The position numbers and the translations under genes were made by a program. From Bradyrhizobium genosp. L (GTDB lineage Bacteria > Pseudomonadota > Alphaproteobacteria > Rhizobiales > Xanthobacteraceae): a stretch of DNA of 64,000 bases. The stretch spans positions 1,612,001 through 1,676,000 of the forward strand of contig NZ_CP061378.1 in the NCBI RefSeq assembly GCF_015624485.1, in the 5' to 3' direction. How positions within the stretch are numbered: position 1 is the first letter of the stretch; every line of letters starts with the position of its first letter. Below, piece after piece: positions 9,404 to 19,136 of this stretch. The notes below the pieces were generated by a model. It was not told the origin of the DNA. It ran no database searches and saw only the letters and a list, made by a program, of their open reading frames with translations.

Positions 9404-10234
9404 ATGGCGCGGATGGTCACGACACAGAACAAGGTGATCTCGACGGCGGCGGCCTGGCTGGTCGGCTTCCTGATCTTCTTCCCGATCCTCTGGATGGTGC
9501 TGACGAGCTTCAAGACCGAGCTCGATGCCTTCTCGATCCCGCCGTCGTTCCTGTTCTTCCACTGGACGACCGAGAACTACGTCACCGTGCAGGAGCGCAG
9601 CGACTACTTCCATCACGCGCTCAACTCGATCATCATCGCCGGCGGATCGACGCTGATCGCGATGCTGATCGCGATCCCGGCGGCGTGGTCGATGGCGTTC
9701 TCGCCGACCAAGCGGACCAAGGACATCCTGCTCTGGATGCTCTCCACCAAGATGATGCCGCCGGTCGGCGTGCTGGTGCCGATCTACCTGATCTTCCGCA
9801 ATGTCGGCCTGCTCGACACCCGCACCGGGCTCGTCTTCATCCTGTGTCTCGGCAACCTGCCGATCGTGATCTGGATGCTGTTCACGTATTTCAAGGAAAT
9901 CCCGAAGGACATCCTCGAGGCCGCGCGGATGGACGGTGCCACGATCGGGCGCGAGCTGATCTACGTGCTGACGCCGATGGCGATCCCCGGGCTCGCCTCG
10001 ACCATGCTGCTCAACCTGATCCTGGCCTGGAACGAGGCGTTCTGGACGCTCAATCTGTCGACGCTCGAGGCCGCGCCGCTCACCGTGTTCATTGCGTCCT
10101 ATTCGAGCCCGGAAGGATTGTTCTGGGCGAAATTGTCGGCGGCGTCGACGCTCGCGATCGCGCCTATTCTCGTGCTCGGCTGGTTCAGTCAGCGGCAACT
10201 CGTCCGCGGCCTGACCTTCGGCGCGGTCAAGTAG
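9404..10234 (+). CDS. Polyol/sugar ABC transporter permease (SmoG-like)
   Basis: Second inner-membrane permease (MalG/UgpE type), 276 residues with six predicted hydrophobic segments: the first at about 14-35 ([20 protein letters not shown]), the last near the C-terminus. The EAA loop, which contacts the ATPase, reads [21 protein letters not shown]. It starts 4 bases after the TAA that should end the first permease, so the operon spacing is intact despite the amber codon upstream. It would pair with the first permease to form the channel, which may therefore be defective in this strain. Confidence 0.93.
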   Translation: MARMVTTQNKVISTAAAWLVGFLIFFPILWMVLTSFKTELDAFSIPPSFLFFHWTTENYVTVQERSDYFHHALNSIIIAGGSTLIAMLIAIPAAWSMAFSPTKRTKDILLWMLSTKMMPPVGVLVPIYLIFRNVGLLDTRTGLVFILCLGNLPIVIWMLFTYFKEIPKDILEAARMDGATIGRELIYVLTPMAIPGLASTMLLNLILAWNEAFWTLNLSTLEAAPLTVFIASYSSPEGLFWAKLSAASTLAIAPILVLGWFSQRQLVRGLTFGAVK

Positions 10235-10250
10235 CAGAAAGGCTTTTGCC

Positions 10251-11258
10251 ATGGGTCAGATTACGCTGCAGGGTGTGCAAAAATCGTTCGGGCCGGTCCA
10301 CATCATCAAGGGGGCCGACCTCGATATCGCCGACGGCTCGTTCGTCGTGTTCGTCGGGCCGTCCGGCTGCGGCAAGACCACGCTGCTGCGGCTGATCGCG
10401 GGGCTGGAGGACGTCACGGGCGGCGCCATCCTGATAGACGGGCGCAACGTGGTCGATGTGCCGCCGGCCAAGCGCGGGCTGTCGATGGTGTTCCAATCCT
10501 ACGCGCTCTATCCGCATATGAGCGTGCGCGGCAACATCGCCTTCGGCCTCAAGATGGCCGGGTTGGCGAAAGACGAGATCAACCGCAAGGTCGAGGGCGC
10601 CGCGGCCACCCTCAATCTCACGCCGTATCTCGATCGCAAGCCGCGCGAGCTCTCCGGCGGCCAGCGCCAGCGCGTCGCGATCGGCCGCGCCATCGTGCGC
10701 GAGCCGAAGGCGTTCCTGTTCGACGAGCCGCTGTCGAACCTCGATGCAGCGTTGCGGGTGCAGATGCGGCTCGAGGTGACGCGGCTGCAGAAACAGCTCG
10801 CCACGACCGCGATCTACGTCACCCACGACCAGGTCGAGGCGATGACCATGGCCGACAAGATCGTGGTGCTGAACGCCGGCAAGATCGAGCAATATGGTTC
10901 GCCGCTCGAGCTCTACGAGAAGCCGGCCAATCTGTTCGTCGCGGGGTTCATCGGCTCACCAAAGATGAACTTCGTCACCGGCGAGCCGGCGAAGCAGCAG
11001 GGCGCGGCGACCATCGGCGTGCGGCCCGAGCATCTGAAGGTGGAGCGCAACGGGCAGGGCGGCTGGCCCGGGACGGTCTCGGTCGCCGAGCATCTCGGCA
11101 GCGACACCTTCCTTTATATCGACGCCGGGCCGCTCGGGACATTGACGGCTCGCTATGTCGGCGAGCTCGGCCTGAGCCCGGGCGACAAGGTGTCGCTGAT
11201 CCCCGAGCCGTCACGCGTCTATCGTTTCGACGACAGCGGAAAATCGATCCGCGCGTAA
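10251..11258 (+). CDS. ABC transporter ATP-binding protein (SmoK/UgpC/MalK-like)
   Basis: Cytoplasmic ATPase that powers the polyol transporter. Walker A is GPSGCGKTT, the Q-loop [11 protein letters not shown], the signature [14 protein letters not shown], Walker [13 protein letters not shown], and the H-switch THD. After residue 235 comes a C-terminal OB-like regulatory domain ([15 protein letters not shown]), as in MalK/UgpC. 335 residues. It follows the second permease by 16 bases. Confidence 0.94.
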   Translation: MGQITLQGVQKSFGPVHIIKGADLDIADGSFVVFVGPSGCGKTTLLRLIAGLEDVTGGAILIDGRNVVDVPPAKRGLSMVFQSYALYPHMSVRGNIAFGLKMAGLAKDEINRKVEGAAATLNLTPYLDRKPRELSGGQRQRVAIGRAIVREPKAFLFDEPLSNLDAALRVQMRLEVTRLQKQLATTAIYVTHDQVEAMTMADKIVVLNAGKIEQYGSPLELYEKPANLFVAGFIGSPKMNFVTGEPAKQQGAATIGVRPEHLKVERNGQGGWPGTVSVAEHLGSDTFLYIDAGPLGTLTARYVGELGLSPGDKVSLIPEPSRVYRFDDSGKSIRA

Positions 11259-11342
11259 GACGCGGACGACGATCTCAGGGGAGAACGCTCGGGCCGGGGC
11301 GACGCGCCCGCTCATCGCGGGCATTGGCAAAGGAAGAAGAAA

Positions 11343-12116
11343 ATGTATCTCGAGAAATTCAAGCTCGGCGGCAAGACCGCCATCATCACCGGCGCCGGCC
11401 AGGGCATCGGGCTCGCCTGCGCCGAGGCGCTGGCGGAAGCCGGCGCCAAGGTGATCATCGGCGACCGCGACGCCAAGGCGGCCAATGACGCCAAGGCCGA
11501 GCTGAAGGCCAAGGGCCTCGACGCCGACATCGCGCTGATGGACGTCACCGATTCCAAGCGCGTCGCCGCGGTGGCCGATGAGCTGGTCGCGAAGTACGGC
11601 AAGGTCGACATCCTCGTCAACAATGCCGGCATCGCGCGCAGCGAGACGCCGGCCGAGACCGTGACCGACGAGCACTGGCTCAACGTCGTCGACGTCAATC
11701 TCAACGGCACCTTCTGGTGCTGCCGCGCCTTCGGCAATCACATGCTGAAGGCGAAGTCCGGCACCATCGTCAATGTCGGCTCGATGTCCGGCTTCATCGT
11801 CAACAAGCCACAGGAACAATGCTTCTACAATGCCTCAAAGGCCGCGGTGCACCATCTGACCAAGTCGCTGGCCGCCGAATGGGGCACGCGCGGCGTCCGC
11901 GTCAACGCCGTGGCACCGACTTATATCGAGACGCCGCTGAACGCCTTCGTCAAGAACAGTCCGAAGATGTACGACGCCTGGATCGGTGGAACTCCGATGG
12001 CCCGGATGGGCCAGGTCGACGAGATCGCCTCGGTCGTGCTGTTCCTCGCCTCCGAGGCCGCCAGCCTGATGACCGGCAGCATCGTTTTGGTCGATGGCGG
12101 CTACACTTGCTGGTAA
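11343..12116 (+). CDS. SDR-family polyol dehydrogenase (SmoS-like)
   Basis: NAD(P)-dependent short-chain dehydrogenase, likely oxidising the imported polyol to its ketose. The cofactor motif TGAGQGIG is at about residues 17-24, NNAG near 95, catalytic Ser in GSMSG, and YNASK as the YxxxK pair. An Asp in IIGDRD at the end of the second strand suggests NAD preference. 257 residues, full length. In rhizobia the equivalent gene of the smo operon is smoS (sorbitol dehydrogenase). Sorbitol, mannitol, arabitol and ribitol are all possible substrates. Confidence 0.9.
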   Translation: MYLEKFKLGGKTAIITGAGQGIGLACAEALAEAGAKVIIGDRDAKAANDAKAELKAKGLDADIALMDVTDSKRVAAVADELVAKYGKVDILVNNAGIARSETPAETVTDEHWLNVVDVNLNGTFWCCRAFGNHMLKAKSGTIVNVGSMSGFIVNKPQEQCFYNASKAAVHHLTKSLAAEWGTRGVRVNAVAPTYIETPLNAFVKNSPKMYDAWIGGTPMARMGQVDEIASVVLFLASEAASLMTGSIVLVDGGYTCW

Positions 12117-12143
12117 GCTCGCGTCAAAGCTGACGGAGCGGAA

Positions 12144-13796
12144 ATGCAGCAAGCCTATATCGGGGTGGACGTCGGGAGCACCAGCGCCCGCGCGGGCGTA
12201 TTCGACGAGAGGGGAAAGCTGCTCGGTTCGGCGCGGCATCCGATCCGGGTCTGGCACGAGCCCGGCGACATCGTCGAGCAATCGTCCGAGGACATCTGGG
12301 CGGCCTGCACGGCTTCGGTGCGCAACGCGATGCGCGAGGCGGCGGTTGCCGCCGAGCACGTCAAGGGCATCGGCTTCGACGCGACCTGCTCGCTGGTCGT
12401 GCTCGACAAGGCCGGGCAGCCGCTCACCGTCAGTCCCTCCGGAGATCCCGCCCGCAATGTCGTGGTCTGGATGGACCACCGCGCGATGGACGAAACCGCG
12501 TTCGTCAACGCCACCGGCGACCGCGTGCTGCGCTATGTCGGCGGTGTCATCTCGCCGGAGATGGAGATCCCGAAGATCCTCTGGTTGAAGCGGCATCTGC
12601 CCGCGACGTATCAGGCCGCCGGGCATTTCTTCGATCTCGCCGACTATCTCTCGTTCCGCGCCACCGGTTCGCTGGCGCGCTCGACCTGCACGGTCACCTG
12701 CAAATGGACTTACGTAGCCGGCGAGGGCGGCTGGAGCGAATCCTTCCTGAGGCGGGTCGGGCTCGAGGCGCTCGCCGCCGGTCGTTTTGCCCGGATCGGC
12801 ACCGAGATCGTCCCGCCAGGCTCGCCGCTCGGCCGCGGCCTGTCGGAGGCCGCCGCGCGCGATCTCGGCCTGATGCCGGGGACAGCGGTCGGCGCCTCCT
12901 TGATCGATGCCCATGCTGGTGGCGTCGGCGCGATCGGCGGCCGTGACGGCTCGGGCGCCGAAGTCGATGTCTGCCAGCGGCTCGCCTACATCATGGGAAC
13001 GTCGGCCTGCATCATGGCGACGACGGTCGATCCTTGCTTCGTGCCCGGCGTCTGGGGCCCGTATTTCGAGGGCATGGTGCCGGGCTTCTGGCTGAACGAG
13101 GGCGGCCAATCCGCGGCCGGAGCTGCGATCGATCATCTGCTGCGCTCGCATCCGGCGCACGTCGAGGTGCAGACTGAAGCGAAAAAGGCCGGCGTCGATA
13201 TCATCGAATACCTCGAGAAACGCATTCTGGCGCGCAGCGGCGATGCCGGCGCGGCGGCGCTGCTCGCGCGCAACGTTCACGTGCTGCCGGAATTCCTCGG
13301 CAACCGGTCGCCCTATGCCGATCCCGGCTCGCGCGCGGTCATTGCCGGCCTCGATCTCGACACCGACGTGTCGGCGATGGAGCGGCTGTTCATCGCCGGC
13401 CTGTGCGGGCTCGCTTACGGGCTCGCCGATGTGATCGACGCGCTGCAGGCCCACGGCGTCACTGGCAAGACCATCGTGATCGGCGGCGGCGCCAGCCGCA
13501 GCCCGCTGGTGCGCCAGATCATGGCCGACACCACGGGTTACACCGTCGCGCTGCCGCAGACCCAGGAGCCGGTGCTGCTTGGGGCTGCGATGCTCGGCGC
13601 AGTTGCGAGCGGCGCGCACAACTCGATCAACGCGGCGATGGCCGGGATGTCGGCGCTCGGCCGCCTGAGCGAGCCGACGAAGCCCGCGATGACACAGTTC
13701 CATCAACGCAAGCGCGCCGTGCACAAGATGCTCCGCGAGCTCGATCTCGGCGCGCGCGAAGCCATGAAGTCGGCGCCCGAAGCGCCGGCGACGTGA
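12144..13796 (+). CDS. FGGY-family carbohydrate kinase (pentulose/ribulokinase-like)
   Basis: ATP-dependent sugar kinase acting on a ketose. The N-terminal ATPase motif is YIGVDVGSTSARAGVFD; VVWMDHRA contains the catalytic Asp region; the C-terminal half has GASLIDAHAGGVGAIGG and the second phosphate motif IVIGGGASRSPLVRQIMAD. At 550 residues it is the length of the D-ribulokinase/FGGY subgroup rather than the shorter xylulokinases. It starts 27 bases after the dehydrogenase and overlaps nothing. It probably phosphorylates the ketose made by the SDR enzyme (ribulose or xylulose type). Confidence 0.9.
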   Translation: MQQAYIGVDVGSTSARAGVFDERGKLLGSARHPIRVWHEPGDIVEQSSEDIWAACTASVRNAMREAAVAAEHVKGIGFDATCSLVVLDKAGQPLTVSPSGDPARNVVVWMDHRAMDETAFVNATGDRVLRYVGGVISPEMEIPKILWLKRHLPATYQAAGHFFDLADYLSFRATGSLARSTCTVTCKWTYVAGEGGWSESFLRRVGLEALAAGRFARIGTEIVPPGSPLGRGLSEAAARDLGLMPGTAVGASLIDAHAGGVGAIGGRDGSGAEVDVCQRLAYIMGTSACIMATTVDPCFVPGVWGPYFEGMVPGFWLNEGGQSAAGAAIDHLLRSHPAHVEVQTEAKKAGVDIIEYLEKRILARSGDAGAAALLARNVHVLPEFLGNRSPYADPGSRAVIAGLDLDTDVSAMERLFIAGLCGLAYGLADVIDALQAHGVTGKTIVIGGGASRSPLVRQIMADTTGYTVALPQTQEPVLLGAAMLGAVASGAHNSINAAMAGMSALGRLSEPTKPAMTQFHQRKRAVHKMLRELDLGAREAMKSAPEAPAT

Positions 13797-13808
13797 GGTG
13801 ATGGCATC

Positions 13809-14747
13809 ATGCTGCTGAGCTGCGGAGATGCGCTGATCGATTTCCTGCCGTCCAGGACCGCGGATGGAGGCGAGGCGCTGACACCCGCGGTCGGCGGCTC
13901 CTGCCTCAATATCGCGGTCGGCATGTCGCGGCTCGACGTGCCCACCGGTTTCGTCGGCGGCATCGCCAATGATACGTTCGGCAAGATGATCGCCGATCAC
14001 GCGGCCAATTCCGCCGTCGATCTCAGCCGCGCCACGCGCAGCGACGATCAGGCGACATTGGCCTTTGCGCGCGTGACCGGCACCGAGACGCAATACGCCT
14101 TCTACGACGCGGATACCGCGTCGCGAAACTGGACCTATCGGCACGATGCGGTCGCGCTTGCCGGCGTCGCATGCATTCATACCGGCTCGACCACGCTGGT
14201 GCATGATCAGGGCGCGGCCGAGACGCTGGCCCTCATCGACGCTGCACGCGCGAACGTGACGATCTCGCTCGATCCGAACTGCCGGCCCAACCTGGTCAAG
14301 GACAAGGACGCCTATCGCGCGCGCATGCTGGCGTTCTGCGGCAAGGCCGACATCGTGAAGATGTCCGATGTCGACTTCGCCTATCTGTTTGGCGACAAGG
14401 CCTATGCCGACCGAGCCGAGATGCTGCTGTCGACGGGCCCATCGCTCGTCGTCGTGACGTTCGGTGATCACGGCGCCTGTGGCTGGCATCGCCAGGCCGG
14501 GATGATCGGGGCCCAGTCGCCGGCGGTAACGGTGGTGGATACGATCGGCGCCGGTGACAGCTTTCAGGCCGCGCTGCTCGCGGCGCTGCATCGGCTGGAT
14601 CGGATCGCGCGGCCACGCTTGCGCGACGTTTCCGCGGCGGAGCTCAGCCGCGCGCTATCCTTTGCCTGCAAATGCGCCGCCTTCACCTGCACGCGCGCCG
14701 GTGCCGATCCGCCACGCAGCCGGGAATTGCCCGCTGATTATTGGTAG
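13809..14747 (+). CDS. PfkB-family carbohydrate kinase (fructokinase-like)
   Basis: Ribokinase-fold kinase. The substrate-binding start is LLSCGDALIDFLP, then GGSCLNIAVGMSRL. The C-terminal signature DTIGAGDSFQAALL holds the anion hole and catalytic Asp. 312 residues. A fructokinase (frk) ends the smo-mtlK-xylB operon in rhizobia, and the position here matches. Together with the FGGY kinase this lets one uptake system feed both a pentulose and a fructose branch. It converges with the LysR gene, stops 12 bases apart. Confidence 0.9.
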   Translation: MLLSCGDALIDFLPSRTADGGEALTPAVGGSCLNIAVGMSRLDVPTGFVGGIANDTFGKMIADHAANSAVDLSRATRSDDQATLAFARVTGTETQYAFYDADTASRNWTYRHDAVALAGVACIHTGSTTLVHDQGAAETLALIDAARANVTISLDPNCRPNLVKDKDAYRARMLAFCGKADIVKMSDVDFAYLFGDKAYADRAEMLLSTGPSLVVVTFGDHGACGWHRQAGMIGAQSPAVTVVDTIGAGDSFQAALLAALHRLDRIARPRLRDVSAAELSRALSFACKCAAFTCTRAGADPPRSRELPADYW

Positions 14748-14759
14748 CGGTGCACGGCG

Positions 14760-15650
14760 TCACAGTCGCGCGACGACCTTCTCCGCGCTCTTCAGGAAAT
14801 TCCGGATCAAGGGGCTCGAAAAATCCCGCCGCCAGCAGGCTGCGATCTCGATCGTGTCGGCGATGTCGACGAAGCGGCGGAACACGATGCCGGGCGGCGC
14901 GCCGAGCTTGGCGCAAGCGGGGAGGATCGCAAACCCTTCGCCGGCGAGCACCAGGCTGAGCGCCGAGTGCACGGTCTCGACCCGGCTGACGACCGGCATC
15001 ACGACCTGATGCCGTCGCAGCATCGCCGAGACCGCCGAGGATGTCGGCTCTTCCGGCCGCGGCAAGGCGACCAGAGGCCGGCCCTGCAACCGGCTCACCG
15101 GCACGGCGGCGAGGCGCGCCAGCGGCGAGCGCGCCGGCATCGCCAGCATCAGGGGCTGGGTGCCGATCTGCGCCACCTGGATCTCCGGGTGATGGATCGC
15201 AGGCATGCACAATGCGACGCTGACGGCGCGGTCGAGCAGCAGCGTCTCGCGCGTCGAGGCGCTGAGCTCGACGAAGTCGAGATCGACGCCCGGCAGCGCG
15301 CGGCGCAGCTCCGGAACCAGCCGCGGCAGCATCGCGCTCGCCAGCACGAACATGTAGCCGACCGAGAGCCGGCCCCGCTGCCCGGCGGCGATCGCGCGCG
15401 CGGCCTCGACGCCCTCCTCGGCCAGCGCCAGCGCCTCGCTCGCCCGCGACAGCAGAGCGAGACCGGCCTCCGTCAGGTCCATGCCGCGGGTGCCGCGGCG
15501 AAACAGCGGCGTGGCGAGCTCGGCCTCGAGCTTGCGGATCTGCACGGAGAGCGGCGGCTGCGCCATCCGCAGCCGTTCGGCCGCCTTGCCGACGCTGCGC
15601 TCTTCCGCCACCGCCACGAAGTAACGAAGCCGACGCAAATCCATAGGCAT
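14760..15650 (-). CDS. LysR-family transcriptional regulator, divergent from the amidase/ABC operon
   Basis: The N-terminal winged helix (LRRLRYFVAVAEERSVGKAAERL, PPLSVQIRKLEAEL) is followed by a LysR effector domain (LSVGYMFVLASAMLPRLVPEL, LVLAGEGFAILPACAKLG). I prefer MPMDLRRLRYF (ATG 15650) or the ATG two codons later over the frame's first ATG, which would add an atypical 27-residue extension before the helix-turn-helix. About 296 residues. It is divergent from the amidase gene with a 134-base gap, so control of the amidase and Dpp-type transporter is likely. The effector domain is closest in style to CbbR/CatR-like regulators. Confidence 0.88.
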   Translation of the reverse strand: MPMDLRRLRYFVAVAEERSVGKAAERLRMAQPPLSVQIRKLEAELATPLFRRGTRGMDLTEAGLALLSRASEALALAEEGVEAARAIAAGQRGRLSVGYMFVLASAMLPRLVPELRRALPGVDLDFVELSASTRETLLLDRAVSVALCMPAIHHPEIQVAQIGTQPLMLAMPARSPLARLAAVPVSRLQGRPLVALPRPEEPTSSAVSAMLRRHQVVMPVVSRVETVHSALSLVLAGEGFAILPACAKLGAPPGIVFRRFVDIADTIEIAACWRRDFSSPLIRNFLKSAEKVVARL

Positions 15651-15784
15651 ACCCAAATCGTATGGGTTGGTCTTCAAATTCGTATTGGACGGCGAGTTAA
15701 CACGGGTGTCATTCTCGCTGTCAACGATCATGGAAGGCGCGGCCTTGATGATACGAGGCGCGGCCCTGGGAGACCAATTCTGAG

Positions 15785-17206
15785 ATGAGCGGCGATCCCT
15801 GCCTTCTGTCGGCGACCGAGCTGCGCGCGCGCATCGGCCGCAAGGACGTTTCCCCGGTCGAGATCACGGCCGCGGTGCTGGCCCGCGCCGAGCGGCTGCA
15901 ACCCGAGCTGAACTGCTTCATCACGCTGTGCGGTGATGCGGCGATGGCACAGGCGAAGGCCGCGGAACGGCAAGTCATGGCCGGCGAGCCGCTCGGCCTG
16001 CTGCACGGCATCCCCTTCACCGTGAAGGACATCGTCAGCACCAAAGGCGTGCGAACGACGTTCGGCGCGGTGCCTTACCGTGACAATGTCCCCGACCACG
16101 ATGCCGTCGCGGTGGCGCGGCTGCGTGCGCAGGGCGGCATCCTGATCGGCAAGACCACGACGCCCGAGTTCGGCAGCAAGTGCCTGACCGACTCGCCGCT
16201 GTTCGGCCGCACCCGGAATGCGTGGGACGCACACCGTTCCAGCGGCGGCTCGAGCGGGGGCGCGGCAGTGGCGGTCGCGAGCGGCATCGCGCCGCTGGCG
16301 GTTGCGACCGACGGCGGCGGCTCGACCCGGATCCCTGCGGCCTGCAACGGCGTGGTCGGAATCAAGCAGAGCAACGGCGTGATCCCGCACAGCCAGGTGC
16401 AGGATGCCTTCGGCAATCAGACCTATGTCACGCCGACCACGCGCACTGTCGCCGACACCGCGCTGATGATGCAGGCGATGGCCGGGGAGGATCCGTCCGA
16501 TCCCTGGTCGATCGGCGTGCCGGTGCCCGATTATCTCGAGCTCGCCGCGCCGCGCGGCGATCTCCGCGGCAAGCGGGTTCTGTTCTGCCTGTCACCGCCG
16601 GGAAGGCCGGTGACGGCGGATGTCGCCGCCGCCTTCAAGGCGAGCCTCGACCGGTTGGCCGGTCTCGGCGCCGAGCTCGAAGAATTTTCCGGCGACGATT
16701 TCGATATCGAGCCGATCTGGCGCGCCATCAACCACACCGTCTGGCGCACCCGCTTCGAGAAGCTCGCGGCCGATCATCCGAACGATCTCAGCGAGACTTT
16801 CCTGAAACAGCTCGCGCTGGCCGCCCATGTCAGCGGCGTCGAGTACCAGCAGGCGATGTTCGACCGCACCGCGCTGTTCCGGCGCGTCCAGTCGCTGTTC
16901 GCGCGTGCCGATTATCTGGCGATGCCGACGCTGACCCGCACCGCGCTGCCGATCGACCAGGACCTGTTCGGCACCATCGAAATCGACGGCCAGAGCTTCG
17001 ACAGCGTGCGGCCGCACTGGTTTCCCTGGACCATGCTGTTCAACATGACCGGCCATCCCGCGATCAGCCTGCCGGCCGGATTCGGCCGCGACGGCCTGCC
17101 GATCGGCCTGCATCTGGTCGGCCGCTTCCGGGCCGACGCGGAACTGCTGCGCGTCTCCGCGCTGTTCGAGCAGGCCAGCGACCTGCTCGGCCGCTGGCCG
17201 GCGTGA
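15785..17206 (+). CDS. Amidase (amidase signature family)
   Basis: Hydrolyses a carboxamide to acid and ammonia. The Ser-cisSer-Lys triad is visible: Lys in PFTVKDIVS (near residue 82), and Ser residues in SSGGSSGGAA (155-165) and in DGGGSTRIPAACNG (near 178-184). 473 residues, usual for the family. It leads a cluster with a complete Dpp/Opp-type transporter on the same strand and is divergent from a LysR gene. It probably acts in the cytoplasm on the imported amide or peptide-like compound; substrate not predictable. Confidence 0.92.
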   Translation: MSGDPCLLSATELRARIGRKDVSPVEITAAVLARAERLQPELNCFITLCGDAAMAQAKAAERQVMAGEPLGLLHGIPFTVKDIVSTKGVRTTFGAVPYRDNVPDHDAVAVARLRAQGGILIGKTTTPEFGSKCLTDSPLFGRTRNAWDAHRSSGGSSGGAAVAVASGIAPLAVATDGGGSTRIPAACNGVVGIKQSNGVIPHSQVQDAFGNQTYVTPTTRTVADTALMMQAMAGEDPSDPWSIGVPVPDYLELAAPRGDLRGKRVLFCLSPPGRPVTADVAAAFKASLDRLAGLGAELEEFSGDDFDIEPIWRAINHTVWRTRFEKLAADHPNDLSETFLKQLALAAHVSGVEYQQAMFDRTALFRRVQSLFARADYLAMPTLTRTALPIDQDLFGTIEIDGQSFDSVRPHWFPWTMLFNMTGHPAISLPAGFGRDGLPIGLHLVGRFRADAELLRVSALFEQASDLLGRWPA

Positions 17207-17290
17207 TCCCATGCACGGCGCCGCAAAGCACTTGCTTTCGCTGCCAAACCTGTTGAAACCTGCGGCCAGTTCGACCTGCTCCGGGCACGC

Positions 17291-18241
17291 ATGAGCCTGT
17301 TCATCCTACGGCGAATCCTGACCCTGGTGGCGACGCTGTTCGCCGCGTCGGTGATCATTTTCCTGGTGCTCGACGCGTTGCCCGGCAATGCCGCCCAGAT
17401 GCTGATGGGCGCCGACGCCTCGCCCGACGCGGTGCGCGCGCTCACCGTCAAGCTCGGGCTCGACCAGCCGCTTGCGCTTCGCTATTTGCTCTGGATCAAG
17501 GGCATCGCGGTCGGCGACCTCGGCAACAGTTATGTCTACGGCACGCCGGTTGCCGCTCTGATCGCGGAGCGGCTGGTGCTGACCATCCCGCTCGCCATCA
17601 TGTCGATGTCGATCACGGTGACACTGGCGCTTGCCGCCGGCATCTACACCGCCGCCAACCACAACAAGCTCGGCGACGTCGGCGTGATGTCGCTGACCCA
17701 GGTCGGCATCGCGTTGCCGAATTTCTGGTTCGCGATCCTCCTGATCCTGCTGTTCTCGGTGAAGCTGCATCTGCTCGCCGCCGGCGGCTTTGCCGGCTGG
17801 GATGACGGCATCTGGCCCGGTGTCAAATCGCTGCTGCTGCCTGCGGTCTCGCTCGCGGTGGTGCAGGCCGCGATCCTCGCCCGCGTCACCCGCTCGGCGG
17901 TATTGGAGGTGCTGCGCGAGGATTTCGTGCGCACGGCGCGCGCCAAGGGACTTGGTAAACGCGAGGTGCTGTGGCGTCACGTGCTGCGCAACGCGATGAT
18001 CCCTGTCATGACGGTGATGGGCCTGCAATTCGCCAACCTGCTCGCCGGCACCATCGTGATCGAGAACGTGTACTACCTGCCGGGCCTCGGCCGGCTGATC
18101 TTCCAGTCGATCGCCAATCGCGACCTGATCGTGGTGCGCAACTGCGTGATGCTGCTCGCTGCGATGGTGGTCATCGTCAACTTCGTGGTCGACGTGCTCT
18201 ATGCCTTCATCGATCCGCGCATCAAGGTGGCCAATCTGTGA
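17291..18241 (+). CDS. Dpp/Opp-type ABC transporter permease (DppB-like)
   Basis: Inner-membrane permease with N-terminal SLFILRRILTLVATLFAASVIIFL, the conserved DppB-type start, and six hydrophobic segments. The EAA loop reads EDFVRTARAKGLGKREVLWRHVLRNA, and the C-terminal part has IENVYYLPGLGRLIFQS. 316 residues. The stop overlaps the GTG start of the next permease (GTGA), indicating coupling. Confidence 0.93.
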   Translation: MSLFILRRILTLVATLFAASVIIFLVLDALPGNAAQMLMGADASPDAVRALTVKLGLDQPLALRYLLWIKGIAVGDLGNSYVYGTPVAALIAERLVLTIPLAIMSMSITVTLALAAGIYTAANHNKLGDVGVMSLTQVGIALPNFWFAILLILLFSVKLHLLAAGGFAGWDDGIWPGVKSLLLPAVSLAVVQAAILARVTRSAVLEVLREDFVRTARAKGLGKREVLWRHVLRNAMIPVMTVMGLQFANLLAGTIVIENVYYLPGLGRLIFQSIANRDLIVVRNCVMLLAAMVVIVNFVVDVLYAFIDPRIKVANL

Positions 18242-19134
18242 GCGCCCCGCTGACCATTCCCGCCGATGCGCCGGCGATCGTGCCCGGCATGAGGCCGGCA
18301 ACCGGCTTCTGGCGCCGCGCACTGCGCCATCGCAGCTTCGTGCTCGGCGCCGTGCTCAGCCTGCTCGTGCTCGGTTCGGCTTTGCTGTCGCTGGTCTGGA
18401 CGCCGTGGCCGGCCACCGACATCGACATCGCCGCGAAGCTGCGCCCGCCCTCGGCCGCGCATTGGCTCGGCACCGATGCGTTCGGCCGCGACATCGTCTC
18501 GCTGCTCCTGGTCGGCGCGCGCTCCACCATCATGGTCGGCGTCATCGCGGTCGGCATCGGCCTCACCTTCGGCGTCTGCCTCGGCCTGATCGCCGCCGCG
18601 CGCAGGGGCTGGACCGAGGAGCTCATCATGCGGATGAGTGATTTCACCTTCGCCTTTCCCGCGGTGCTGTCGGCGATCATGCTCGCCGCGGTGATCGGGC
18701 CGGGCATGGTGACGTCGATCACCGCGATCGGCATCTTCCAGATCCCGACCTTCATCCGCGTCACCCGCGGCTCGGCCAATGCGGTCTGGGCCCGCGAATT
18801 CGTGCTGGCGGCGCGCGCCGCGGGCAAGGGCAAATTCCGCATCACCATCGAGCATGTGCTGCCGAACATCCTGTCGATCCTGATCGTGCAGGCGACGATC
18901 CAGTTCGCGCTGGCGATCCTGGCCGAGGCCGCGCTGTCCTATCTCGGGCTCGGCACCCAGCCGCCGCAACCGTCCTGGGGCCGCATGCTCAACGATGCGC
19001 AGACGCTGCTGTTCCAGTCGCCGATGCTCGCGGTCTATCCCGGCGCTGCGATCGCGATCGCCGTGCTCGGGCTCAATCTGCTCGGCGACGGCCTGCGCGA
19101 TCTGCTCGATCCGCGGCTGGCACGGGAGCGTTGA
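18238..19134 (+). CDS. Dpp/Opp-type ABC transporter permease (DppC-like)
   Basis: Partner permease. The start is GTG 18238, overlapping the preceding stop; the in-frame ATG further upstream lies inside dppB-like coding sequence and is rejected. N-terminal cytoplasmic tail, first membrane helix (SFVLGAVLSLLVLGSALLSL), then the family motif HWLGTDAFGRDIVSLLLVGAR. The EAA loop is REFVLAARAAGKGKFRITIEHVLPN. 298 residues. Confidence 0.93.
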   Translation: MSAPLTIPADAPAIVPGMRPATGFWRRALRHRSFVLGAVLSLLVLGSALLSLVWTPWPATDIDIAAKLRPPSAAHWLGTDAFGRDIVSLLLVGARSTIMVGVIAVGIGLTFGVCLGLIAAARRGWTEELIMRMSDFTFAFPAVLSAIMLAAVIGPGMVTSITAIGIFQIPTFIRVTRGSANAVWAREFVLAARAAGKGKFRITIEHVLPNILSILIVQATIQFALAILAEAALSYLGLGTQPPQPSWGRMLNDAQTLLFQSPMLAVYPGAAIAIAVLGLNLLGDGLRDLLDPRLARER

Positions 19135-19136
19135 GC

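Noticed and set aside
6856-9513. 885-codon open frame on the minus strand
   Set aside because: Antisense to the polyol receptor and permease genes; low-complexity Arg/Asp/Gln-rich translation.
11835-14591. 918-codon open frame on the minus strand
   Set aside because: Antisense to the FGGY and PfkB kinase genes, whose motifs are complete on the plus strand.
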